Shown: positions 53,348 through 63,324, counted from the stretch's first letter. The stretch: DNA of 64,000 bases from Vibrio rarus (GCF_024347075.1 NZ_AP024900.1:1922001-1986000), one strand, 5' to 3'. Numbers and translations are program-made. The notes: generated by a model not told the origin, from the sequence alone.

Positions 53348-53581
53348 AAATTGCCCTTAGCATAGGTTTATAGGGAGAAAAATAATTATGTCAGCTTTTG
53401 TCACTGATACCAATGGCCGTCACGCAATGTGTGCATAAGCAAGGATGCTCGGCTATGTTCCGCGTTGCGAGATACATGCCAGCACAAACTCTCTAAGCAC
53501 TTGAATTTGCAAGAAAGAGAATAATTAGATACTGTCTAAGCTCATCATTTTTCATCACTTATTAGTAACCAAAGAGTCATC

Positions 53582-54415
53582 ATGGAAAGAAAGACCCTCC
53601 TCACCCATTGCTCAGACGAACCAGGCTTGATCGCCAAGATCACCAACATTTGTTATAAGCATCAACTGAACATCATTCATAATAATGAATTTGTAGACAA
53701 TACCTGCAGCCACTTTTTTATGCGTACTGAGCTTGAAGGCAATTTTAATGACCGCGTGTTTATGGAAGACTTGCAGTTAGCTTTACCAAGCAACGCCGAA
53801 AAAAAACTGGTGGATTCTAGCAAGAAAAAAATCGTTGTTTTAGTCACTAAAGAATCGCACTGCTTAGGTGATATTCTGATGAAAACCTTTGATGGTAGTC
53901 TCAACGTTGAGATTACTGCCGTGGTCAGTAACTACGATGTGTTAAAGCCACTGGTTGATAAGTTCGATATCCCATTTCGTCATGTGAGCCATGAAGGCCT
54001 CAGTCGAGAAGATCATGAACGGCAAGTTCAACAAGCCATTGATAGCTTTGATGCTGACTATTTGGTTTTAGCAAAATACATGCGCATTTTGACCCCAAGC
54101 TTTGTGGAGCATTATCAAGATCGCATTATCAATATCCATCACAGCTTCTTGCCAGCCTTTATTGGTGCTAAGCCGTATTTACAAGCCTTTGAACGTGGCG
54201 TGAAAATTATTGGTGCTACCGCGCACTTCGTGACCAATGACTTAGATGAAGGCCCAATCATTAAGCAAGACGTTATTCCTGTGGATCACAACTTTAGCGC
54301 GCAAGATATGGCGCAAGCGGGCCGTGACGTAGAGAAAAATGTATTGAGTAAATCCCTTAACAAAGTGGTCAATGACCATGTATTTGTGTACGGCAACAAG
54401 ACGGTCATTCTATAA
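53582..54415 (+). CDS. purU: Formyltetrahydrofolate deformylase PurU
   Basis: PurU hydrolyses 10-formyl-THF to formate and THF, balancing the one-carbon pool and supplying formate to PurT. An ACT domain occupies about 1-80 (LTHCSDEPGLIAKITNICYKHQLNI); the formyltransferase domain runs from about 85 (KIVVLVTKESHCLGDIL), with NIHHSFLPAFIGAKPY holding the catalytic Asn/His and GATAHFVTNDLDEGPII with the catalytic Asp. 277 residues against 280 in E. coli. It stands alone on the plus strand with 234 bp of upstream DNA in which I see no clear operator. Confidence 0.97.
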   Translation: MERKTLLTHCSDEPGLIAKITNICYKHQLNIIHNNEFVDNTCSHFFMRTELEGNFNDRVFMEDLQLALPSNAEKKLVDSSKKKIVVLVTKESHCLGDILMKTFDGSLNVEITAVVSNYDVLKPLVDKFDIPFRHVSHEGLSREDHERQVQQAIDSFDADYLVLAKYMRILTPSFVEHYQDRIINIHHSFLPAFIGAKPYLQAFERGVKIIGATAHFVTNDLDEGPIIKQDVIPVDHNFSAQDMAQAGRDVEKNVLSKSLNKVVNDHVFVYGNKTVIL

Positions 54416-54424
54416 CAGAGATTG

Positions 54425-54443
54425 GGGGCTCCTAAGCCCCTTT
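54425..54443. terminator. Short terminator between purU and the yecM-type gene
   Basis: GGGGCT / AGCCCC arms with a CCTA loop, followed by TTTG. The hairpin contains the stop codon of the convergent yecM-type gene, so any terminator action on that gene would come too early; it more likely serves purU. Confidence 0.5.
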
Positions 54444-55016
54444 GCCTTGCTCTGATTCAACAATGCGCTTTAAAGAGTGAGGATGCAGCTTGATGCACAC
54501 ACCCTCCTTTTTAAATGCAATCGTTGGGTTAGCAAGGCGCTCCCCCTCTCCCTTTGGGCTCGACAGTTTCATTTTGCAATCGCCACTTGGATTAAAACTC
54601 GGCAATCGTTGTAGCAAATCGTGTAAATACTCATCGGCCAACTCTTTGGCAGATGGAATCACAAATTCAATGTGCTCCCAGTCCTGCTTAGGATAGGTTT
54701 TCCCTGCAGCTGGGTACGGCAACTCCAAGCACTCAATAGACCAAGCCCCCACTTTAATGGGCGTGTTAAACGCCATCACCACTATTGGCCTGCCATTAAT
54801 ATTGGCTTCAGATAAGGTCGTTGCGTGCTCTAGCCAGGCTTGATGGGCCAAGACCGCTAAATCATAATCGTTAATGCGCAACGCAATATGGTCCGCTTGA
54901 TACTGGGTAAGATCTAGCCCTAACTCCTGCCCTAACCGCTCTATGTGATAGGCAAACTCTTGCACGCGCTCTAGCATCTGCTGTGGATGAAGACCGGCAG
55001 CCAATAAAGGTTCCAT
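54432..55016 (-). CDS. YecM-family protein (VOC-like fold)
   Basis: 194 residues. YADHIALR-type and WEHIEFVIPS segments hold His and Glu at the places expected for the metal-binding VOC/glyoxalase fold (QADHIALRINDYDLA and DWEHIEFVIPSA). The family YecM is described structurally but its reaction is unknown. It sits next to argS in E. coli, as here, where the two genes are divergent. There is a loss of usual linkage to other metabolic genes, so no pathway is assigned. Confidence 0.87.
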   Translation of the reverse strand: MEPLLAAGLHPQQMLERVQEFAYHIERLGQELGLDLTQYQADHIALRINDYDLAVLAHQAWLEHATTLSEANINGRPIVVMAFNTPIKVGAWSIECLELPYPAAGKTYPKQDWEHIEFVIPSAKELADEYLHDLLQRLPSFNPSGDCKMKLSSPKGEGERLANPTIAFKKEGVCIKLHPHSLKRIVESEQGKGA

Positions 55017-55222
55017 TTTTCTGCTCTTTTGTCATTTATCGAGGTTTTGACAAAAGTTTACCGACTACGCCGAGTTTTGCTACTGAATAATTGACAAAGT
55101 GACAGGGTCGAATGCTTTTAGATTGGCCATTAACTTGTTATCATTACCCCCATTTTTGTGAACTACGGCACGAAAGCACTTATTTCGCTTTCTTGACACT
55201 CCTTGAATTGAAGGAATTGCGT

Positions 55223-56956
55223 GTGAATATCCAAGCACTTATCAACGACAAAGTATCTCAAGCATTAGAAGCAGCGGGCGCCCCAGCAGGCAGTCCAGCG
55301 GCCGTGCGTCAATCGGCAAAAGCTCAGTTTGGTGACTATCAAGCTAACGGCGTAATGGGCGTAGCAAAGCGACTAGGTACAAACCCTCGAGAATTTGCTC
55401 AAAAAGTGCTTGAGCACCTAGACCTTGACGGCATTGCGAGCAAAACCGAAATCGCCGGCCCTGGCTTTATCAATATTTTCCTTAGCGAAGACTTCCTAGC
55501 TAAATCAGCAAAAGAAGCACTGGCTGATCCTCGTCTTGGCGTCACCGCAGAAGCACCGACAACAATCGTAGCCGATTACTCTGCCCCTAACGTGGCTAAA
55601 GAGATGCACGTTGGCCACCTGCGCTCAACCATCATTGGTGACGCTGTGGTTCGTACTCTTGAGTTTTTAGGCCATAAAGTGATCCGCGCCAACCACATTG
55701 GTGATTGGGGTACTCAGTTTGGTATGCTCATTGCTAACCTAGAGCGTATTCAACAGCAAGACGGCGAAGTTTCTATGAAACTGTCCGATCTTGAAGGATT
55801 TTACCGCGAATCTAAAAAACTCTACGACGAAGACGAAGCGTTTGCAGTTAAAGCTCGTAGCTACGTAGTTAAATTGCAAAGTGGCGATGCGTTCTGCGTA
55901 GATATGTGGAAAAAGCTGGTGGATATCACCATGAAGCAAAACCAACTTAACTACGACCGTCTCAACGTGTCACTAACTCGTGATGATGTCATGGGTGAAA
56001 GCCAATATAACCATATGCTAGGAAACGTGGTTGCTGACCTAAAAGAAAAAGGCCTAGCTAAAGAAGATGACGGCGCGCAAGTGGTGTTCCTTGATGAATA
56101 CAAAAACAAAGATGGCGACCCTATGGGTGTTATCGTGCAAAAACGCGATGGTGGCTTCCTATACACCACGACCGATATTGCGTGTGCTAAATACCGTTAT
56201 GAAGAACTGGGGGCGGATCGCGTTCTTTACTTCATCGATTCACGTCAGCATCAGCATCTAATGCAAGCCTGGACTATTGTTCGTAAAGCCGGTTATGTAC
56301 CAGAGGAGATCTCTCTTGAGCACCACGCCTTTGGTATGATGCTTGGTAAAGATGGTCGTCCATTTAAAACTCGCGCCGGTGGTACAGTTCGTCTTGTGGA
56401 TCTTCTTGATGAAGCAGAAGAACGTGCACAAAAACTGATTGAGTCTAAAAACCCTGAACTTGCGGAAGATGAGAAAAAATCGATTGCGACAACCGTTGCA
56501 ATGGCGGCGGTTAAATACGCCGATCTTTCCAAGCACCGCACAACCGATTATGTCTTTGATTGGGACAACATGCTGGCCTTTGAAGGTAATACTGCTCCAT
56601 ATATGCAATATGCCTACACTCGCGTGGCTTCTGTATTTGCTAAAGCGGGCGTATCTATGGATAACCTGCAAGGTGATATCATCATCACTGATGCAAAAGA
56701 AAAAGCCCTTGCTTCTAAACTCATGCAGTTTGAAGAAGCCGTTCAGTCTGTAGCGCGTGAAGGTCAACCACATATTATGTGTAGCTACTTGTTTGAACTT
56801 GCAGGTCAATTCTCTAGCTTCTATGAAGCGTGCCCAATTCTTGTGGCAGAAGAGGAAGCGGTAAAACAAAGCCGTCTACAATTGGCTGCGTTAACGGCAA
56901 AAACCATCAAGCAAGGCTTGTCTCTACTGGGTATTGAAACTCTAGAGCGCATGTAA
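55223..56956 (+). CDS. argS: Arginyl-tRNA synthetase
   Basis: A class I synthetase of 577 residues, equal to E. coli. The N-terminal tRNA-recognition domain begins [19 protein letters not shown]; the HIGH motif is HVGH in [42 protein letters not shown] is the loop in place of KMSKS; the anticodon-binding helical domain ends with [12 protein letters not shown]. The start chosen is GTG at 55223, as AAGGA lies seven bases upstream and it matches the E. coli N-terminus; the 37 codons in front are probably leader. A good terminator follows. Confidence 0.97.
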   Translation: MNIQALINDKVSQALEAAGAPAGSPAAVRQSAKAQFGDYQANGVMGVAKRLGTNPREFAQKVLEHLDLDGIASKTEIAGPGFINIFLSEDFLAKSAKEALADPRLGVTAEAPTTIVADYSAPNVAKEMHVGHLRSTIIGDAVVRTLEFLGHKVIRANHIGDWGTQFGMLIANLERIQQQDGEVSMKLSDLEGFYRESKKLYDEDEAFAVKARSYVVKLQSGDAFCVDMWKKLVDITMKQNQLNYDRLNVSLTRDDVMGESQYNHMLGNVVADLKEKGLAKEDDGAQVVFLDEYKNKDGDPMGVIVQKRDGGFLYTTTDIACAKYRYEELGADRVLYFIDSRQHQHLMQAWTIVRKAGYVPEEISLEHHAFGMMLGKDGRPFKTRAGGTVRLVDLLDEAEERAQKLIESKNPELAEDEKKSIATTVAMAAVKYADLSKHRTTDYVFDWDNMLAFEGNTAPYMQYAYTRVASVFAKAGVSMDNLQGDIIITDAKEKALASKLMQFEEAVQSVAREGQPHIMCSYLFELAGQFSSFYEACPILVAEEEAVKQSRLQLAALTAKTIKQGLSLLGIETLERM

Positions 56957-56988
56957 TAGCCGACTAAATCAGCCACGATATAGAGATG

Positions 56989-57020
56989 AAAAAGGATCTG
57001 ACTGCAGATCCTTTTTTTTT
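56989..57020 (+). terminator. Terminator after argS
   Basis: GGATCTG / CAGATCC arms with an ACTG loop, with five A upstream and nine T downstream. Confidence 0.93.
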
Positions 57021-57043
57021 GCGTTGCCTTCACCTATTGAGTG

Positions 57044-57301
57044 CTAAGCGCCCGTCACTTTTGAGCCTCGAACGACCTGATAAACCGCAATATTGTTATC
57101 GGCTAGGCGTTTTACCGCGTCAGGAATGCATTGAATTGGCATGGCTAACTCGTAACCAAACTCCAGATGCTTAATCGTATTTGCGTGCGTCTGCCCAACG
57201 AGCTGACTTAACACTTGCAGCGCGCTGCCTTGCCACTCACCGACTTCAAAATAGACCTTGTACAATGCTTCTGTGTAATCTTTTGGTGTACCGCAGGTCA
57301 T
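57044..57301 (-). CDS. Small protein of unknown function
   Basis: 85 residues, soluble, with a short LEFGYELAMPIQCIPDAVKRLADNNIAVYQVVRG stretch at the C-terminus and a DYTEALYKVYFEVGEWQGSALQVLSQLVGQ helical start. The ATG has AGAGGA six bases upstream, which supports a real gene. It lies 57 bp after the next small gene in the same direction and before the argS terminator. I do not recognise the family. Confidence 0.7.
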   Translation of the reverse strand: MTCGTPKDYTEALYKVYFEVGEWQGSALQVLSQLVGQTHANTIKHLEFGYELAMPIQCIPDAVKRLADNNIAVYQVVRGSKVTGA

Positions 57302-57358
57302 GGCCTATCCTCTTTGTGTCGTTATCCATAAAAAAGGCATCTCATCCATAAAATGCAA

Positions 57359-57619
57359 TTATTTTAACGGATCATTGTCTGGTAAGGCATTGTGCATCCA
57401 TAGTGCCAAACGTTTTTTAATATTAGGACCGTCGAGTTTATCTTCTGGCAGTGGCGGAATTTGATTTACCTCCACTAAAAATAAATATACCGCTTGCACC
57501 TTTAGCGGCTGTGTTGCTGTAGGAAGCTCCAACCCTTGCAACTTTGCCAACTTAAAACCGACTTCTATGGCCTTTTTTACGAGCTTGTCTTCATTATGAA
57601 TCTTTGCTGTTTTTGACAT
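57359..57619 (-). CDS. DUF5062-type small protein
   Basis: 86 residues, mostly helical and rich in Lys and Leu (EDKLVKKAIEVGFKLAKLQGLELP, then VYLFLVEVNQIPPLPEDKLDGPNIKKRLALWMHNALP). The pattern matches the small Vibrio-type family DUF5062 as I remember it, with no known function. It has no signal peptide or membrane segment. It lies between the MATE gene and the other small gene, all on the minus strand. Confidence 0.75.
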   Translation of the reverse strand: MSKTAKIHNEDKLVKKAIEVGFKLAKLQGLELPTATQPLKVQAVYLFLVEVNQIPPLPEDKLDGPNIKKRLALWMHNALPDNDPLK

Positions 57620-57665
57620 TATGCACTCATCCTTTGAATTGATTTATTACGAGTATATCAAACAA

Positions 57666-59006
57666 CTACGACGATACAGATTGATTCTCAACACGTCGCG
57701 TTTGGTAAATAAGTTGTCCTAGTAATAAGACACCGGTCACACCAAGGCCAATGCCTATTCCCCCCCAAATCCCAGCCAAACCATAGCCTTTCATTAAAAA
57801 CCAAGCGGCAGGCAAACCAAACAACCAATAGCCTATGGCGGTGATTACGGTAGGTAACATGACAATTTTCATGCCTCGTAACAGATTGATGGCTAACAAC
57901 TGCCATGCATCTACGATAAAGCATAGGGCCACAATCCAGATCACCGAGGCCAATAAATCCGTTAAGTGATGCCCCCCCTCTTTGTCCAATTGGAACAAAG
58001 AGGCAATTATCTCTGGCCATAAAGCAAAGCACGATGCGACGACAATACTGAGCGAAGTCACTGCCACAAAGCTCTTCTTGGCCACCACCTTTATGTTGGC
58101 GTAGTTTCCAGCGCCATACTCTTTGCCCACTAAAATAGCCGATGCTTGGGCAAAGCCAAAGTTAATATTCCAAGTAAAAGACAGGCATTGCAATAGAATT
58201 TGATGCAAAGCCAATGAGGCAACGCCAATCATGCCCGCCAATAAGGTGCCCCCATAAATCAGTCCATGCTCCAATAACGCGGCCAGTGCGATGGGAGACC
58301 CCATAGACAGCAGTGGCAACATTAATTTTGCACTGTATTCTTGAGCGCTTTTCCATGGCGCAAAGCCTTGGTATTTAGGCTGACCAAATACCCAACGGGC
58401 ATAAGCAAACAACATGACCCAAGCAGAAAATGCCGTGCCGTAACCTAAACCTGCGATGCCCCAGCCAAAATTAAACGCCAGCACATAACTGATCGGCACG
58501 TTAATAAACACGGTCATGACCGACATCAGCATCACAGAGCGAACATCACCAAAAGTACTGGTTAATCCTCTTAATACCAAAAGAAGTAAGGTCGGTAACA
58601 TGCTCCATTTCAGCGCATCTAAATACCCCATGGCTATCTCAACTACCTGAGGGGACTGTTGTGCTTTGATTAATAACTGTGGAGCAAAAGAAAAACAAAA
58701 AGTCAGTAGTGCGCTGAGCAAAATAGACAGCATAACCGCACCTTTAATGGCAAAACGGATCTGCTGTTGGCCAAACTCAGGGCGAGCAATGCTTTGCCCA
58801 TAAGCAATGGCAATGAGGTTCGCCACACAACCCACAATACTGCTGGCGATAAGAAAAACGAATGAATACACAGATGCCCCTAAGCCACCTGCGGCTAAAG
58901 AGGCCACACTAATATGCGACATCATCCACACATCGGTTAATACCAATGCCATTGCAATGAGTTGGGATAATGTCAGCGGTAAGGCTAATTTAAGAATGAT
59001 TTTCAT
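57666..59006 (-). CDS. MATE family efflux transporter
   Basis: 446 residues with about twelve membrane segments in two six-helix halves, as in NorM/DinF-type exporters: ALPLTLSQLIAMALVLTDVWMMSHIS opens the first half and LLSMGSPIALAALLEHGLIYGGTLLAGMIGVASLALHQI the second. MATE proteins extrude cationic drugs or metabolites against Na+ or H+. The drug spectrum cannot be read from the sequence. It is divergent from the LysR gene with an 89-bp shared region, so the regulator may control it. Confidence 0.9.
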   Translation of the reverse strand: MKIILKLALPLTLSQLIAMALVLTDVWMMSHISVASLAAGGLGASVYSFVFLIASSIVGCVANLIAIAYGQSIARPEFGQQQIRFAIKGAVMLSILLSALLTFCFSFAPQLLIKAQQSPQVVEIAMGYLDALKWSMLPTLLLLVLRGLTSTFGDVRSVMLMSVMTVFINVPISYVLAFNFGWGIAGLGYGTAFSAWVMLFAYARWVFGQPKYQGFAPWKSAQEYSAKLMLPLLSMGSPIALAALLEHGLIYGGTLLAGMIGVASLALHQILLQCLSFTWNINFGFAQASAILVGKEYGAGNYANIKVVAKKSFVAVTSLSIVVASCFALWPEIIASLFQLDKEGGHHLTDLLASVIWIVALCFIVDAWQLLAINLLRGMKIVMLPTVITAIGYWLFGLPAAWFLMKGYGLAGIWGGIGIGLGVTGVLLLGQLIYQTRRVENQSVSS

Positions 59007-59095
59007 GATGACCTCTTTATATTCGTAGCCAAAGTACTGATAAGTGAGCTAGCATTCAATTAACATTTACGCCTTTTGGCATTACTTGAGATCAT

Positions 59096-60079
59096 GTGAC
59101 TGCAATGAAGATTTACCCCGACATTCCCTACTCCCATAACAGCTTAAAAACCTTTGAGTCTGTGGCGAGACATTTGAGCTTTACCTTGGCGGCCAACGAA
59201 CTCAATGTGACGCAAAGTGCGGTCAGTCGCCAAGTGAAACAACTTGAGCAAAGTGTAGGGGTGAGCTTGATCGTAAGAAAACATCGCAGTATCGGTCTTA
59301 CCAGTCAAGGGGGGGAGTTGCTTGCGGTATTACAAAAAAACTATCAAAGTCTGCAAGCGTTGATCCATTCTTGGCAAGCCGATACACAGCAGCGTATCGT
59401 GATAAAAGCCGCCCTTAGCTACGCCACCCGCTCACTGTTACCTAAAATACAGCAGCTGCAAGAACGTTACCCCGACTATGAAATCGTGGTCATTCCTACT
59501 ATTGATGAACACGAATCTCTCAATTCAACGGACTATGACCTATTAATATTGACCTCAAGAGCCCCTCAGCAATTTCAGCACCGACCCGATGTATTGTTTT
59601 TACGTGATGAATATATGGCCCCGGTATGCTCCCAAGAGTTGTATGCTAAAGACTCTGAATTTACATCCTTACTAACCCTACCGCGCCTGCACCCTAGCCT
59701 TGACCATCATGACTGGAAAACTTGGCTATCCACTGCAGGTCACCAAGAAACCAGTAAAGTGCGCAATAGCACTTTCTTCACTTTGGACTTGGCTTTAAGT
59801 GCTTGCCTGTCAGGGCAAGGGGTTACCGTGACGGATCTGCTGTTGATTTTGCCTGAACTTGAGCGCGGTTATTTGGTGTGCCCTAATAACACGCAAATTC
59901 AGCCCAGTGCTTGGCAATATTTCTGCCATTGTCGTAGCGCTTCTGAGGTGGTCAGTGAGGTGCTGCAATGGATACAAGATGAAACTAAGCAAGAGATCGC
60001 TACCCTGCAAACCTTAAGTGAACGTTTTGGTTGGAACTGGAAAACAAATCATTCACACAACCAGCAACTTACCCATTAA
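59096..60079 (+). CDS. LysR family transcriptional regulator
   Basis: 327 residues: the N-terminal winged helix-turn-helix spans about 12-75 (LKTFESVARHLSFTLAANELNVTQSAVSRQVKQLEQSVGVSLIVRKHRSIGLTSQG), followed by a substrate-binding-like effector domain (VIKAALSYATRSLLPKIQQLQERYPDYEIVV). The start may be the GTG at 59096 or the ATG at 59105. Length is somewhat above the usual 300 because of a polar C-terminal tail. LysR regulators commonly control a divergent gene; here that is the MATE transporter. Ligand unknown. Confidence 0.9.
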   Translation: MTAMKIYPDIPYSHNSLKTFESVARHLSFTLAANELNVTQSAVSRQVKQLEQSVGVSLIVRKHRSIGLTSQGGELLAVLQKNYQSLQALIHSWQADTQQRIVIKAALSYATRSLLPKIQQLQERYPDYEIVVIPTIDEHESLNSTDYDLLILTSRAPQQFQHRPDVLFLRDEYMAPVCSQELYAKDSEFTSLLTLPRLHPSLDHHDWKTWLSTAGHQETSKVRNSTFFTLDLALSACLSGQGVTVTDLLLILPELERGYLVCPNNTQIQPSAWQYFCHCRSASEVVSEVLQWIQDETKQEIATLQTLSERFGWNWKTNHSHNQQLTH

Positions 60080-60404
60080 CTAGCAAGAAAAGTCACCAAA
60101 AAATTTTTCTAACCACTGTAAACAAAAAGATACGTAAGCCATAGCCCGTTTTACACAGCAATAATCGTATCTCTACAGGCTTAATTGTGGTCATAAAAAC
60201 CACAATTAGACCATTAAGACAGCGATTAAATGCAACAATGAGATCTGCACCCGATAATCACACTTTTAAGGGTTCCAACTTTTATTACAAACTGGTTAAC
60301 TTGCCACTACTGGTGTGTCAATTATGCATTTATATGTGTATAGAAATGTTTACAAACTCATTTAGACATCCCAATACATCAACAATATTTAGCTTGGAGT
60401 GATT
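60080..60404 (+). other. Intergenic region upstream of the NSS transporter
   Basis: A 325-bp stretch without a credible gene. It holds a perfect 10-bp hairpin, TAATTGTGGT / ACCACAATTA with a CATAAAA loop (60182-60208), and AT-rich DNA toward the transporter start. I see no clear operator or promoter pair. Confidence 0.5.
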
Positions 60405-61835
60405 GTGGCAACAGGAAATGCAGCGGCTACCCCCCGTGATAATTGGGGTTCAAAACTTGGCTTTGTCATGGCTGCCGCAGGTTCGGCTGTGGGCCTTGGC
60501 AATATTTGGAAATTCCCTTACACCGCCGGAGAAAATGGTGGCGGTGCATTTGTGCTTATCTATCTGGCCTTCGTTATCGTCATTGGTTTTAGTGTCATGT
60601 TAACCGAGTTTGCCATTGGTCGTCATACCTCGCGAGCGGCCGTGGGCTCCTTTAAGACCACAGATCGACGCTGGAGTTTTGTGGGGATCATTGGCGTACT
60701 CAGCGGACTATTAATCATGGGCTTCTACCCTGTGGTGGGTGGTTGGGCACTGGCATATATACCTAAAGTCGCAACCGGTTTACTGGATAACCCACAAGAC
60801 ATTGGTGAGAGCTTTGGCGGTTTCATATCCAACCCTACGCAACCTTTATTATGGATGGCGGCCTACTTCATTCTCAATATCGTTATTGTGAGTAAGGGGA
60901 TTTCAGGTGGGATAGAAAAAGCTGGCAAAATTCTGATGCCATTGCTGTTTCTTATTCTAGTTGTGGTTGCCGTGAAAGGACTCTCTTTACCCGGAGCCAG
61001 TGCCGGTCTTGAATTCTTATTCAAGCCTGATTTCAGCAAAGTGGATAGCCACGTAGTACTGGCAGCGCTGGGCCAAGCGTTCTTCTCTCTTTCTTTAGGT
61101 ATGGGCTGTATGATCACTTATGGTAGCTACCTGAAAAAGAAAGAAAACCTAGTTCAAACCACCGGTATGGTGGTGGGCATGGATACCGCCGTTGCACTAC
61201 TGGCAGGTATTGCCATGTTCCCAGCTATGTTCGCATTCAATATGGAACCGGCGGCAGGCCCTGGTCTTGTATTTGTGGTTGTGCCGCAGCTATTTGCTGA
61301 AATGGGCCATATAGGTCTATTGTTTGCACTGATGTTCTTCATTGGTTTAACGGTAGCCGCACTCACCTCTTCGGTGTCTTTACTGGAAGTGGTCGTTTCT
61401 TATCTCATTGATGAAAAAGGGATGAAACGCGTCAATGCGGTACTTAGCGCCAGTGCGGTTATGGCCGTGATGTGTATCTTTGCTTCCCTATCTCTTGGTG
61501 GCATTGGTCCTAAGCTGTTTGATACGGGTGTGTTTGATATCTTTGATCTTCTCACTGACAAGGTATTCCTAGCGGTGGGCGGTATGCTCATCTGTATTTT
61601 TGCCGGTTGGCGTCTCAACCGTGTTGATCTAGAAAAAGAGATCACGAACAACGGTAAGATCGCTTTTCCATTATTTGGCCTTTGGTATAACCTTGTTAAG
61701 TACGTTATCCCAGTTGCGGTTGCAGTGGTGGCTTGTGCGGGCATTATTAGTGGCTTTGAAAGTGGTAAGGGAGCGATCATGGTGTTAGCCATTGCGATTA
61801 TTGGTTGCAGCGCCCTTATTTCGAAAAAATTGTAA
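60405..61835 (+). CDS. Sodium-dependent transporter (NSS/SNF family)
   Basis: About 476 residues with roughly twelve membrane segments. The N-terminus carries the NSS hallmark WGSKLGFVMAAAGSAVGLGNIWKFPYTAGENGGGAF, the Na+ and substrate site of helix 1. YPVVGGWALAYI and ALGQAFFSLSLGMGCMITYGSY are the later conserved blocks (helices 3 and 6). Bacterial members take up amino acids or related amines with Na+, but the substrate here is unknown. GTG at 60405 is chosen with GGAG five bases upstream; a GTG two codons earlier is the alternative. A strong terminator follows. Confidence 0.92.
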   Translation: MATGNAAATPRDNWGSKLGFVMAAAGSAVGLGNIWKFPYTAGENGGGAFVLIYLAFVIVIGFSVMLTEFAIGRHTSRAAVGSFKTTDRRWSFVGIIGVLSGLLIMGFYPVVGGWALAYIPKVATGLLDNPQDIGESFGGFISNPTQPLLWMAAYFILNIVIVSKGISGGIEKAGKILMPLLFLILVVVAVKGLSLPGASAGLEFLFKPDFSKVDSHVVLAALGQAFFSLSLGMGCMITYGSYLKKKENLVQTTGMVVGMDTAVALLAGIAMFPAMFAFNMEPAAGPGLVFVVVPQLFAEMGHIGLLFALMFFIGLTVAALTSSVSLLEVVVSYLIDEKGMKRVNAVLSASAVMAVMCIFASLSLGGIGPKLFDTGVFDIFDLLTDKVFLAVGGMLICIFAGWRLNRVDLEKEITNNGKIAFPLFGLWYNLVKYVIPVAVAVVACAGIISGFESGKGAIMVLAIAIIGCSALISKKL

Positions 61836-61860
61836 TACTCATCATCTTCAGTAAATGATT

Positions 61861-61887
61861 AAAGAGACTCTGTTGAGTCTCTTTTTT
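61861..61887 (+). terminator. Terminator after the NSS transporter
   Basis: AAAGAGACTC / GAGTCTCTTT arms with a TGTT loop, followed by a T-run. Confidence 0.93.
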
Positions 61888-61924
61888 TATGTAATAACGA
61901 TCTAAAATTTGTTACTTTATAGGA

Positions 61925-62085
61925 ACTTCAGGGCGGGGCGAAACTCCCCACCGGTGGTAAAAGCCTAGCTTGAGCCCACGAGCGCCTTAGTGTCTATTTA
62001 TAAATAGTTTCTATTTATAAAACTAAGGGACAGCAGATCTGGTGTAAACCCAGAGCCGACGGTTATAGTCCGGATGAAAGAAGTA
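61925..62085 (+). promoter_or_regulatory. FMN riboswitch (RFN element)
   Basis: The conserved pieces appear in order: TTCAGGGCGGGGCGAAACTC, CCCACCGGTGGTAA, GAGCCCACGAGCGCC, GACAGCAGATCTGGTG, CCAGAGCCGACGGTTATAGT and CCGGATGAAAG. The variable stem between GCGCC and GGGACAGC has an AT-rich pair of CTATTTATAAA copies. FMN binding normally turns off the downstream gene. No clear terminator is visible after it, so translational control is possible. The next gene begins 187 bases further on. Confidence 0.95.
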
Positions 62086-62272
62086 AACAATTGATTTTCA
62101 TAGCTCAGCCCCCAACAGTGGTCCACCTTCCAGTGAGCCTTGCGCTGTTGCTTGCTCGCAACACTACGGCGGGAGTCTGCCTTGTCATGACTCTATTACG
62201 CAATGTGGTTAGCCTATCAATGATCTTGCCTCTTACGCTCTGTTCACGTTAATCACACCAAGCCCATCATAG

Positions 62273-63250
62273 ATGGCGAACTTTGGTCTGAATTTGGAGA
62301 TCCTCGTGGCAGGTATTTTTTTTGTTATGATCGCAGCTGGACTTTGGGCCGCTGACACTTTATTTCGTTATCCATTATTAGAAAACAATAGCACGCTGCA
62401 AATCGTGTTCTTTGAGCACATTGTATTAGTGGTGATCATTGCCCTTTTACAAATTGCCGTGCCCAAATGGCGCTTTGCGTATATTAAAGGCTCCCTTTTG
62501 CCTTTCATCATCATTGGGGTGTTTGGCTCTGCCATTGGTACTCTAGCCTTTACTAAAGCCTTCACTTTAATGAATCCTACCATAGTGATTTTGCTACAAA
62601 AATTGCAACCCATTGTAGCCATCTCTTTATCGGTTATTTTACTCAAAGAAAAACTGCAAAGGCATTTCCTGCTGTGGGCGAGCATTAGCTTGCTAGGGAG
62701 TTTGGTTATGATTGCCCCAGACATTGTTGCCCTCTTAGAGCAAGAATCTGTTTGGCATTACGACCCTAAATTGGTCACTATATTACTCGGCTATGGTTCG
62801 GCTTTGCTGGCCGTGATGGCATGGGGGGCTTCGACGGTATACGGACGAAAGCTTACTATGATGGGCTACAACAGCATGCAGATTATGTCAGGTCGTTTTA
62901 CCTTGGCCTTATTTACCTTAGTGTTCGCTATGCTGGGTTATGGAGAGCAATTTACTCTGGCCGAAGGCAGTTTTAGCCATCTGCTTTATATGGTGATCTT
63001 ATCAGGGCTGTTAGGCATGTTCATTTATTACAAAGGATTAGAAAGAATTCCAGCCCGCTATGGCACTATTGCTGAGTTATTTTTCCCAGTGTCTGCGGTA
63101 GCCATTAACTGGTTTGCCTTTGATGTGACCTTAACCATACAGCAGGTTATCGGGGCCATCTTTTTAGTGGGAGGGGCACTAATGATGAGTCGCGAGCCGA
63201 AACAAAGCATTGCAACGACACAGGACGATGGGAGTCCTCAGCAAGCCTAA
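62273..63250 (+). CDS. EamA/DMT permease under the FMN riboswitch, probable riboflavin importer
   Basis: 325 residues with ten hydrophobic segments in two halves of the EamA fold (ending SLLGSLVMIAPDIVALL and IGAIFLVGGALMMSREPKQ). The RibN riboflavin importers known from Vibrio and other proteobacteria are of this size and superfamily, and the FMN riboswitch immediately upstream makes flavin import the best guess. It is inner-membrane and probably works without an ATPase. ATG at 62273 has a weak site; a GTG at 62306 has GGAGA five bases upstream and would be an alternative start. The tail is polar. It is not a recent duplicate of the EamA gene at 0.7-1.6 kb. Confidence 0.75.
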   Translation: MANFGLNLEILVAGIFFVMIAAGLWAADTLFRYPLLENNSTLQIVFFEHIVLVVIIALLQIAVPKWRFAYIKGSLLPFIIIGVFGSAIGTLAFTKAFTLMNPTIVILLQKLQPIVAISLSVILLKEKLQRHFLLWASISLLGSLVMIAPDIVALLEQESVWHYDPKLVTILLGYGSALLAVMAWGASTVYGRKLTMMGYNSMQIMSGRFTLALFTLVFAMLGYGEQFTLAEGSFSHLLYMVILSGLLGMFIYYKGLERIPARYGTIAELFFPVSAVAINWFAFDVTLTIQQVIGAIFLVGGALMMSREPKQSIATTQDDGSPQQA

Positions 63251-63260
63251 TACACTCATA

Positions 63261-63298
63261 AAAAAAGCTAGGCGACTGTAAACAGTAAACGCCTAGCT
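63261..63298 (-). terminator. Terminator of the feo operon
   Basis: AGCTAGGCG / CGCCTAGCT arms; on the minus strand the stem is followed by a T-run of six or more. It sits between the convergent EamA and feoC genes. Confidence 0.85.
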
Positions 63299-63324
63299 GA
63301 CTGGAACCGAACAAAGGTAAATGA

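Noticed and set aside
60187..60402. 71-codon frame upstream of the NSS transporter
   Set aside because: It begins in a hairpin, has no good ribosome-binding site and shows no protein-like pattern.
62187..62252. 21-codon leader frame between the FMN riboswitch and the EamA gene
   Set aside because: The GGGAG upstream is 12 bases from the ATG, too far for a convincing site; kept only as a remark.
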